Assembly (NCBI RefSeq): GCF_934636505.1
Contig: NZ_CAKUAL010000078.1
Span: forward strand, 1-8,095
Source of the DNA: an uncultured Ellagibacter sp.
GTDB taxonomy: Bacteria; Actinomycetota; Coriobacteriia; Coriobacteriales; Eggerthellaceae
DNA length: 8,095 nt
Direction: 5' to 3'
Part shown: piece by piece, positions 1 to 5,287 of the stretch
How the letters are laid out: every line of letters begins with the position of its first letter
Numbering within the stretch: position 1 is the first letter of the stretch
The notes under the pieces: model-generated
Databases searched by the model: none
What the model was told of the DNA's origin: nothing
Seen by the model: the letters and a program-made list of their open reading frames with translations, nothing else
Position numbers and translations under genes: made by a program

Positions 1-72
1 GGTCAGAGGGGGACTTGAACCCTCGGCACGCGGATTTTCAGTCCGCTGCTCTACCAACTGAGCTACCTGACC
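1..72 (-). tRNA. tRNA-Phe (anticodon GAA)
   Basis: Read on the minus strand, this folds as a full cloverleaf. It has a 7-bp acceptor stem (GGTCAGG with TCTGACC, closing on a G-U pair), a D arm GCTC/GAGC with loop AGTTGGTA, and an anticodon stem GCGGA/TCCGC around loop CTGAAAA. The anticodon is GAA, which reads Phe codons. The variable loop is 5 bases and the T loop is TTCAAGT. The body is 72 nucleotides, so the discriminator base and any encoded CCA lie just outside the left edge of the window. One oddity is that the T stem GAGGG/CCCCC carries an A-C mismatch at standard positions 50-64; the invariant G53-C61 and TTC bases are intact. A promoter lies about 50 bases upstream. Confidence 0.96.
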
Positions 73-122
73 ATATGTGCTTGCCTTTCGTGGAGAATCC
101 GTTCGAGCAAACGCAAGATAGT

Positions 123-151
123 ATTTTATGGCAAATGGCAAAGCACGTCAA
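123..151 (-). promoter_or_regulatory. Sigma-70-type promoter of tRNA-Phe
   Basis: On the minus strand there is a -35 box TTGACG (151-146), a spacer of exactly 17 bases, and a -10 box TAAAAT (128-123). Each box matches the consensus at 5 of 6 positions. An A-tract of seven (161-155 on the minus strand) sits just upstream of the -35 and resembles an UP element. Start of transcription is expected near 116, giving a leader of about 40 bases before the tRNA. The promoter starts directly after the stop codon of the A24 peptidase gene, so the tRNA is probably its own transcription unit. This call rests on sequence match only. Confidence 0.8.
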
Positions 152-160
152 TAGTTTTTT

Positions 161-748
161 TCAAAGTATCGAAGCTATTACGACACCCACGAGAATCGCC
201 GGGGCAAACGGGAACGTCTGGGAGCCGATTCGCTTCCCATCTTCGCGAACGCGCGAAATTGCCTGCATCGCAAGGACGACGAGACACGCCGCGAGCAGGC
301 ACCACAGCCCCCGCTCCCAGCCCAGGAACAGTCCGACCACCGCAAGCAACTTGATGTCCCCGCCTCCCATGGAGGGGCGTTGGGCGAAGCGCTCGAACGC
401 GATCGAGACCGCAAGCGAGCCACCTCCGAGCACGAGTGCCCCCACAAGCCCGTCGATAAGCGTCAAGCCAAAGGGGAATATCCCCATCGTCGCGAAAGCT
501 GCAGCCGAGGGCGCGTCCCCCGCTTGCACGCCCGAGCCGAAGGCGCCGGCAGAGCAGGCGGCCACCATCACAGCAAGCAGAACGCGCACGGCAAGCCAAA
601 GCGCCGCCATCGCTATCACTAGCTTGTTGGGAATCCGCCTCTCGCGCAGGTCGATCGCGCTCGCCCAGGTTAGCAGCACCAAAAAGAGCGCGAACGACGC
701 CCCACCCGCATACGCAGGGGCGTTGTCAAGGACGACTGATACGCTCAT
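161..748 (-). CDS. A24-family prepilin peptidase-like membrane protease (short form)
   Basis: This 195-residue polytopic membrane protein has the two catalytic aspartate motifs of the prepilin peptidase (A24) family: D33 in a segment ending RRIPN (37-41), and D131 in MGGGD (127-131) followed by IKL. The C-terminal FPFAPAI segment also fits the family's conserved last motif. Such enzymes cleave the leader peptide of type IV or Tad-like pilins at the inner face of the membrane. It lacks the N-terminal methylating domain with paired cysteines found in full-length PilD, so it is a protease-only form as in CpaA or archaeal-type enzymes. A loop rich in Gly, Ala and Ser (about 65-86) separates the early helices from the rest. 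The ATG start has a purine-rich AGAGAG a few bases upstream. No pilin or secretion gene is in view, so its substrate is unknown. It sits between a terminator on its 5' side and the tRNA-Phe promoter on its 3' side, which suggests a single-gene unit. Confidence 0.9.
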   Translation of the reverse strand: MSVSVVLDNAPAYAGGASFALFLVLLTWASAIDLRERRIPNKLVIAMAALWLAVRVLLAVMVAACSAGAFGSGVQAGDAPSAAAFATMGIFPFGLTLIDGLVGALVLGGGSLAVSIAFERFAQRPSMGGGDIKLLAVVGLFLGWERGLWCLLAACLVVLAMQAISRVREDGKRIGSQTFPFAPAILVGVVIASIL

Positions 749-840
749 CGGGCTCTCTTTCTATAGGAGTACTGCGACTTGGTGGACAACTGGAAGAGTT
801 ATGCGATGTTTTTCGAACCTTGCTTACCGCAATTCACGCC

Positions 841-895
841 AAACAAAAGCAAAACCCCAGGAAAAGGCGAACGCCGACGCACTTTTCCTGGGGTT
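841..895 (-). terminator. Intrinsic terminator after the radical SAM gene
   Basis: A perfect 13-bp inverted repeat AACCCCAGGAAAA (853-865) pairs with TTTTCCTGGGGTT (883-895) across a 17-base loop, and the loop itself contains a short GGC/GCC stem. On the minus strand the hairpin runs into the T-rich tail TTTTGCTTTTGTTT. This is the form of a Rho-independent terminator for transcripts coming from purD and the radical SAM gene. On the plus strand the following bases are GC-rich, so it should act only in the minus direction. It separates that unit from the A24 peptidase gene. Confidence 0.85.
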
Positions 896-905
896 CCGCC
901 TCGCA

Positions 906-947
906 AACCGGTGCACAACTCGCTCAGTTGACCACCAACTACCGGTT
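906..947 (-). repeat. Nested inverted repeats with two competing hairpins
   Basis: An outer 7-bp inverted repeat (AACCGGT 906-912, ACCGGTT 941-947) encloses three 5-base blocks: CAACT (916-920), AGTTG (926-930) and CAACT (936-940). The middle block can pair with either neighbour, each time with a 5-base loop, so two hairpins exclude each other. It lies between the stop codon of the radical SAM gene and its terminator and would be part of the 3' untranslated region. The pairing is seen directly; any regulatory role is inference. Confidence 0.5.
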
Positions 948-975
948 ACGCTTCATGCGGCCGTTCGAATCGACG

Positions 976-2286
976 CTAGCAGCCGAACAGAAGCTCCTTC
1001 TCCTCGCCCGGAAGCGCCGCGCGCGCCTGATCGCGCAGGTTGTTCACGCCGATGAAGAACTGGCGCATCATGACCACCATGAGATAGCGGCCCTTCGGCG
1101 TCAGCGTGATTTCCTCGTCGTTGTTGGTGGCGAACGCCCCCGCCGCAGTCATGAACGCCATCTCAGCGGGAAGGCCGGCCTCAATCGAGCAGCCGAAATC
1201 TTCCCTGAACTGCTTCTTGTCCAGGCGAAGGCCGAACAGCTGCATCATGAAGCGGTAGCGCATGCGGTCGTGCTTGGAGAAGTGCGTTTTGCCCATGATG
1301 GACATACGACCGCTTTCGATCTTCTCGTTGTACTGGCTGACGGAAAAAGTGTTCACATACATGTTCTCGCCGAGATACGTGATGCCGCCCGAACCGATTG
1401 CCGGGTACTCCTCGTAGTCGACCACGTACTCGTCGATCATCGCGTCCTCGCCCGCGGCATCCGTGCCCAGGCGGTTGAACGTCCATGCGCTGCCGTTCTC
1501 GAACAGCGGCTTGTCACCGCCGATCAGAAGCTCGCAGATGATCTCGTAGAAACGCTGCTCGCGCTTGTAGTCAACCTTGCCCACCGTGCGCGCAAGCGAG
1601 CGCTGTACGCTCGGCGACGCCATGAGCGGGTAAAACGTCGTTTGGCTCGCTCCGCTTTCGATTACGCGCTCGATGTCGTTGATCAGGATGTCCTCGGTTT
1701 GCGCCGGGAAGTTGAAGATCATGTCGGCGTTCATGGACACGAAATACGGGCTTGCCTCCTGGATGCGTTCCATAATCTCCTGGCCGCAGCCGTACTTTTC
1801 GTAGCGGTCCATCTGCTTGAGCAGCCCGTCATCAAAGCTCTGCACGCCAACGGAAAGACGATCGACGCGGCCTTTAAGCTTCTCGAGATAGCTCGGAATA
1901 AGATGGTTCGGGTTGGTCTCGGACGACACTTCCTTGATGGAGAAGTTCTCGCGCGCCATATCGATCGTCTCGCACAGCTCGTCGATCATGATGGTGGGCG
2001 TGCCCCCGCCGATGTAGACACTCTCGAAATCGTAGCCCAAATCCTTGAGCATCATCATCTCTTTGCGCATGTTGGCGAAATAGGGTTTCGCGCGCTCTTC
2101 CTTGAACGGGAATCGGTTGAACGAGCAATACGGGCACAGGCGCTCGCAGAACGGAACGTGCATATAGAGCATGTAGCGCTGCCCGGGCTTCGGCGGAACG
2201 ACCTTCGCGTCGTCGGTCGGCGTGAGCTTCAGATATTGGTTTGAACACGCGCGAACCACCGTGCTCAGCATTCGTTCAGAAAGCAT
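976..2286 (-). CDS. Radical SAM protein, coproporphyrinogen III oxidase-like (HemN/HemW superfamily)
   Basis: This 436-residue protein has the radical SAM cluster motif CERLCPYC (C47, C51, C54), which binds a 4Fe-4S cluster and S-adenosylmethionine. It is preceded by a YMHVPFC segment typical of HemN/HemW proteins. Further family motifs are YIGGGTP (91-97), SETNP (122-126) and GVQSF (147-151). A C-terminal HemN-type region ends in a winged-helix-like stretch with TPKGRYL (396-402). HemN proper has a fourth Cys two residues after the third, and here that position is Phe (F56). The HNxxYW motif used to recognise HemW is not apparent. I therefore call the superfamily and not HemN, HemW or an anaerobic haem-degrading ChuW/HutW enzyme; tetrapyrrole or haem chemistry is the likely theme. 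The start at 2286 is supported by GGGAAGAAG seven bases upstream; Met6 is a possible alternative. It begins 40 bases after purD with no terminator between, so the two are probably co-transcribed. Confidence 0.88.
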   Translation of the reverse strand: MLSERMLSTVVRACSNQYLKLTPTDDAKVVPPKPGQRYMLYMHVPFCERLCPYCSFNRFPFKEERAKPYFANMRKEMMMLKDLGYDFESVYIGGGTPTIMIDELCETIDMARENFSIKEVSSETNPNHLIPSYLEKLKGRVDRLSVGVQSFDDGLLKQMDRYEKYGCGQEIMERIQEASPYFVSMNADMIFNFPAQTEDILINDIERVIESGASQTTFYPLMASPSVQRSLARTVGKVDYKREQRFYEIICELLIGGDKPLFENGSAWTFNRLGTDAAGEDAMIDEYVVDYEEYPAIGSGGITYLGENMYVNTFSVSQYNEKIESGRMSIMGKTHFSKHDRMRYRFMMQLFGLRLDKKQFREDFGCSIEAGLPAEMAFMTAAGAFATNNDEEITLTPKGRYLMVVMMRQFFIGVNNLRDQARAALPGEEKELLFGC

Positions 2287-2326
2287 ATTCTAACTTCTTC
2301 CCTGCTATTTCGCCCTCGTAACGTTC

Positions 2327-3619
2327 TTATTCCCAGGCGGAACGGCCGCGCGCGGCCTTCGCGCCGATGTCGGTGCGGAACTGCTTGCCCTCGAAGCTGA
2401 TGAGGTCGCAGGCGGCATAAGCGCGCTCGCGAGCCTCCTCGAAGGTCTTGCCGAGCGCCACCACGTTGAGCACGCGCCCGCCTGCCGTGACAAGCTCGCC
2501 GTCGGCGTTGTGGCTGGTGCCCGCATGGAATACCGACACGCCGTCGAGAGCCTCGGCCTCGTCGATCCCCAGGATGACCTTGCCCTTCTCGTAGGCGCCC
2601 GGATACCCGGCGCTCGCGAGGACGACGCACACCGCCCACTCGTCGGCCCATTCGAGCGACAAATCGTCGACGCGGCCCTCGGCCACGGCGCACATCACAT
2701 CGACCAGGTCGGTCTTCAGGCGAGGAAGTATCACCTGCGTCTCGGGGTCGCCGAAGCGCACGTTGAACTCCACGATCTTCGGCCCCGCAGGGGTCAGCAT
2801 GAAGCCGCCGTAGAGCACGCCACGATAGTCGCGCGCGTCGTCGGTTGCCGCCGTAGCAGCTGCGGCCTTGTCCATGATGGCCACCATGGAGGCCATCTCC
2901 TCGTCAGTCACGATGGGCACGGGAGAGTAGACGCCCATGCCGCCCGTGTTCGGACCCTCGTCACCGTCGAACGCGCGCTTGTGGTCCTGAGCGGGAGCCA
3001 TGGGAAACGCCTTGCCGTTTGCCACGAAGGCGAGCAGTGAGCATTCCGGCCCCGTCATGCACTCTTCGATGAGGACGGTCTTGCCGGCGTCGCCGAACTT
3101 GCCGTCGAAGCACTCGCGAACGGCGTCCTCGGCTTCTTCTACCGTCGAAGCGACAACGACGCCCTTGCCAGCCGCCAGGCCGTCGGCCTTCACCACGATG
3201 GGCGCGCCCTGCTCGCGAATGTAGGCGATCGCAGGATCGCACGCATCGAAGGTGGCGTACGCCGCCGTGGGGATGTCGCTCTTCTCCATGAACGCCTTGC
3301 TGTGCGCCTTGCTTCCCTCGAGCAGTGCGCCTGCGGCATCGGGGCCGAAGACCGAGATGCCCGCGTCGCGCAGCTCGTCGGCAACGCCCGCGACAAGCGG
3401 GGCCTCAGGGCCTATGACCACAAGGTCGACACCGTGCTCGCGCACGAACGAAAGCACGGACGAGCCGCTCATCATATCGACGTCGTTGACGTTGGTCGCA
3501 ACCGCAGCCGTGCCGCCGTTACCAGGAGCAACGAACAGCTCGTCGCACCGAGGCGATTTGGAAAGCGCCCATGCGATCGCATGCTCGCGACCGCCACTGC
3601 CAAGCACCAAAATGTTCAC
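2327..3619 (-). CDS. purD: Phosphoribosylamine-glycine ligase (GAR synthetase)
   Basis: This enzyme joins glycine to 5-phosphoribosylamine using ATP, the second step of de novo purine synthesis, in the cytoplasm. The 430-residue length is normal for bacterial PurD. The N-terminal domain starts with GSGGREHA (7-14) and IGPEAPLVAGVAD (69-81). The ATP-grasp part shows VVKADGLAAGKG (142-153) and a block running from QDHKRAFDGD (211-220) to GPNTGGMG (222-229). The family signature RFGDPETQ is at 288-295. The C-terminal domain ends normally with no sign of truncation. The start codon is GTG (3619-3617), supported by AAAGGG six bases upstream and by the fit of the first residues to the family N-terminus. 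It lies 277 bases after purA, separated by structured intergenic DNA, and 40 bases before the radical SAM gene. No good promoter was found immediately upstream, so read-through from purA is likely. Confidence 0.97.
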   Translation of the reverse strand: MNILVLGSGGREHAIAWALSKSPRCDELFVAPGNGGTAAVATNVNDVDMMSGSSVLSFVREHGVDLVVIGPEAPLVAGVADELRDAGISVFGPDAAGALLEGSKAHSKAFMEKSDIPTAAYATFDACDPAIAYIREQGAPIVVKADGLAAGKGVVVASTVEEAEDAVRECFDGKFGDAGKTVLIEECMTGPECSLLAFVANGKAFPMAPAQDHKRAFDGDEGPNTGGMGVYSPVPIVTDEEMASMVAIMDKAAAATAATDDARDYRGVLYGGFMLTPAGPKIVEFNVRFGDPETQVILPRLKTDLVDVMCAVAEGRVDDLSLEWADEWAVCVVLASAGYPGAYEKGKVILGIDEAEALDGVSVFHAGTSHNADGELVTAGGRVLNVVALGKTFEEARERAYAACDLISFEGKQFRTDIGAKAARGRSAWE

Positions 3620-3661
3620 AACAAACCCTTTCTCTCAGGTTCGCCAAATACAAGCAAGGAA

Positions 3662-3693
3662 AGCTCGCGAGCCGAACTGCAAAGCCGCGAGCT
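3662..3693 (-). repeat. 8-bp inverted repeat in the purD leader
   Basis: AGCTCGCG (3662-3669) pairs with CGCGAGCT (3686-3693) around a 16-base loop. It lies 43-74 bases upstream of the purD start codon, inside the likely 5' leader. On the minus strand the 3' side is followed by a T-rich but interrupted stretch, too poor for a confident terminator. It could be a leader hairpin or an operator; no function is shown. Confidence 0.4.
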
Positions 3694-3702
3694 AACCACA
3701 TA

Positions 3703-3737
3703 CGCAGGTCAAACAGCCAAAACTCGCAGGTCGAACA
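3703..3737 (-). promoter_or_regulatory. Tandem 13-base repeat upstream of purD, 22-base period
   Basis: Two copies of the minus-strand word TGTTYGACCTGCG occur at 3737-3725 and 3715-3703. They differ at a single base and are exactly 22 bases apart, or about two helical turns, so they would face the same side of the DNA. They sit about 85-120 bases upstream of the purD start, where an activator or repressor site would be expected. No match to a known purine operator is claimed. This is a candidate regulatory site on pattern alone. Confidence 0.4.
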
Positions 3738-3778
3738 AAAGTCAGCGAGCGTAGCTCTGTCGAGTGCAGATGGCGTGA

Positions 3779-3819
3779 AAAGATTTCAAAGCGTACTTTA
3801 AGGTACGTAAGAAATCTTT
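3779..3819 (-). repeat. Two-part imperfect palindrome between purA and purD
   Basis: The outer arms AAAGATTTC (3779-3787) and GAAATCTTT (3811-3819) are a perfect 9-bp inverted repeat. Inside them, CGTAC (3792-3796) pairs with GTACG (3803-3807). Only short A-rich asymmetric segments separate the two stems, giving a rod-like hairpin of about 41 bases. The base composition is much more AT-rich than its surroundings. On the minus strand it is followed by only four Ts, so it is a poor terminator. It could be an operator, an RNA stability element or part of a repeated intergenic palindrome. Confidence 0.5.
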
Positions 3820-3862
3820 GGAGCGCCAGCTGCGCCGCCAGAACCGCGCGCAGCGTCGGCTC

Positions 3863-3890
3863 GTTTCGCGGGCCGTAAGGCCCGCGAAAC
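3863..3890 (-). repeat. Strong 12-bp GC-rich hairpin just after purA
   Basis: GTTTCGCGGGCC (3863-3874) is perfectly complementary to GGCCCGCGAAAC (3879-3890) with a 4-base loop (GTAA on the plus strand, TTAC on the minus strand). It begins six bases after the purA stop codon. There is no T-tract on either strand, so it is not a standard intrinsic terminator. It may weaken transcription into purD, protect the 3' end of purA mRNA from exonucleases, or be a REP-like palindrome. Confidence 0.65.
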
Positions 3891-3896
3891 CTTAGC

Positions 3897-5207
3897 CTAC
3901 CAACCGCGCATGATGGTTTGGTCGCGATCGGGACCGACGGCCACGATCGAGATCTTCACACCCGTGATCTCCTCGAGATGCTCGACGTATTTCTGAGCGT
4001 TCTCGGGCAGCTCCTCGAAGGACTTGCATGCCGTGATGTCCTCGCCCTTCCAGCCAGGAAGTTCCTCGTAGATGGGCTTCGCGTGGAACAGCACGCTTTG
4101 CTGCATGGGGAAGTAGTCGTAGCGCTTGCCGTTGCATTCATAGGCCACGCACACCTTGATGGTGTCGAAGGCGGAAAGCACATCGAGCTTGGTCAGCGCC
4201 ACGTCGGTGAGGCCGTTGACCTCCGCGGCGTAGCGCGCGATGACCGCGTCGAACCAGCCGCAGCGGCGCTTGCGGCCGGTGGTCACGCCGTATTCGTGAC
4301 CCACGGAGCACAGAAGCTCGCCGGTTTCGGCCTCTTCGCCCACGCCGCCGTCCTCGGGGAAGCGCTGCTCAGTGGGGAACGGGCCGCCGCCGACGCGCGT
4401 CACGTACGCCTTCTCGATACCGAGCACGCGGTCGATGTTCACAGGGCCCACGCCCGAGCCCGTCGCCGCGCCGCCCGCGCAGCAAGAAGAGGAGGTCACA
4501 TAGGGGTAGGTGCCGTGATCGATGTCGAGCAACGTGCCCTGCGCGCCCTCGAACAGCACCGACTTGCCCTCGCGCAGTGCGCTGTTGAGCATGTGGGCAG
4601 TTTCAGCCATATAGGGCTTCAAAATGCGCGCGTAAGGCAGGTACTCCTCGCAGATTTCCTCGACCGTGTAGGTATGGAGGCCGTAAATCTTGCTCAGGAC
4701 GGGATTTTTCTGCTTGAGCGCGGTCTCGACCTTCAGACGGAAGATCTTCTCGTCGAACAGATCCTGGATACGGATGCCCTTGCGAGCGACTTTGTCCTGG
4801 TAGCACGGGCCGATGCCGCGTTTGGTGGTTCCGATCTTGTGCTCGCCGAGGCTCTTCTCGTCAGCGCCGTCGAGGTCTTTGTGCCACGGCATGATGACAT
4901 GCGCGTCGCAGCTGATCTTCAGGTTCTTGCACGAAATGCCCTCGGCCTGGAGCATCGCCATTTCCTTCACGAGCACTCCCGGGTCGACGACAACGCCGTT
5001 TCCGATGACGGGAATGGCGTTCTCGTACATGACGCCCGAAGGCATCAGGTGCAGCGCCAGTTTCTTGTCACCGTGGATGACGGTGTGTCCTGCGTTGTTT
5101 CCACCCTGGTAGCGCACGACATAGTCGTACTTGCTCGCAATGAGGTCGGTGATTTTACCCTTGCCTTCGTCGCCCCATTGGGCACCGACGAGAACTGTAC
5201 TGGGCAT
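3897..5207 (-). CDS. purA: Adenylosuccinate synthetase
   Basis: This enzyme converts IMP and aspartate to adenylosuccinate with GTP, the first committed step to AMP, in the cytoplasm. The 436-residue length is full for a bacterial PurA. The N-terminal signature QWGDEGKGK (10-18) carries the catalytic Asp14, and GNNAGHT (36-42) contains His41. The second family signature GIGPCYQDKVARKGIR is at 131-146. FEGAQGTLLDIDHGT (219-233) leads to the substrate loops. VTRVGGGPFPTEQ (269-281) and GVTTGRKRRCGW (307-318) bind aspartate and nucleotide, and TKLDVL (339-344) fits the GTP base-recognition motif. The C-terminus VGPDRDQTI is typical. The ATG start at 5207 has AAAGGA nine bases upstream and gives the normal N-terminus. 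It has a -10 box of its own about 65 bases upstream, just past the preceding ATPase gene. Downstream lie a GC-rich hairpin and then purD. Confidence 0.98.
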   Translation of the reverse strand: MPSTVLVGAQWGDEGKGKITDLIASKYDYVVRYQGGNNAGHTVIHGDKKLALHLMPSGVMYENAIPVIGNGVVVDPGVLVKEMAMLQAEGISCKNLKISCDAHVIMPWHKDLDGADEKSLGEHKIGTTKRGIGPCYQDKVARKGIRIQDLFDEKIFRLKVETALKQKNPVLSKIYGLHTYTVEEICEEYLPYARILKPYMAETAHMLNSALREGKSVLFEGAQGTLLDIDHGTYPYVTSSSCCAGGAATGSGVGPVNIDRVLGIEKAYVTRVGGGPFPTEQRFPEDGGVGEEAETGELLCSVGHEYGVTTGRKRRCGWFDAVIARYAAEVNGLTDVALTKLDVLSAFDTIKVCVAYECNGKRYDYFPMQQSVLFHAKPIYEELPGWKGEDITACKSFEELPENAQKYVEHLEEITGVKISIVAVGPDRDQTIMRGW

Positions 5208-5272
5208 GAGCGTTCATCCTTTCGCTGCCCCGCACAAGCGAGGCCGATTGGCATTCTTCCTGCAACCCTTGC

Positions 5273-5278
5273 ATTATA
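5273..5278 (-). promoter_or_regulatory. Probable purA promoter, consensus -10 box
   Basis: A perfect TATAAT is read on the minus strand from 5278 to 5273, ten bases beyond the stop codon of the upstream ATPase gene. Transcription would begin near 5266 and give a 5' leader of about 58 bases. No recognisable -35 hexamer lies 16-18 bases upstream, and there is no extended -10 TG, so the promoter is likely weak or depends on an activator. A small palindrome (TGCAA ccc TTGCA, 5261-5273) covers the expected start site and could be an operator or chance. Confidence 0.5.
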
Positions 5279-5287
5279 AGGTATGGG

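Noticed and set aside
760..789. Possible promoter for the A24 peptidase (TTGTCC, 18 bases, TATAGA on the minus strand)
   Set aside because: Each box matches the consensus at only 4 of 6 positions, and transcription would start about five bases before the ATG, losing the ribosome binding site.
15..1055. A 346-codon open frame on the plus strand
   Set aside because: It would run through the tRNA, the A24 peptidase, a terminator and into the radical SAM gene; this combination makes a real gene very unlikely.
820..2244. A 474-codon open frame on the plus strand opposite the radical SAM gene
   Set aside because: It is antisense to a gene with clear motifs, and its product is a low-complexity Ala/Leu/Val/His/Arg-rich sequence with no domain, as expected from the complement of GC-rich coding DNA.
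3863..3890. Intrinsic terminator after purA
   Set aside because: The hairpin is strong, but neither strand has a T-tract after it, so I list it only as a hairpin.
3620..3896. Purine riboswitch ahead of purD
   Set aside because: I could not find the three-way junction layout or conserved loop sequences of the purine aptamer; the stems present do not fit it.
3918..5279. A 453-codon open frame on the plus strand opposite purA
   Set aside because: purA is unmistakable on the other strand; the plus-strand product has no recognisable motif and its composition is that of an antisense shadow.
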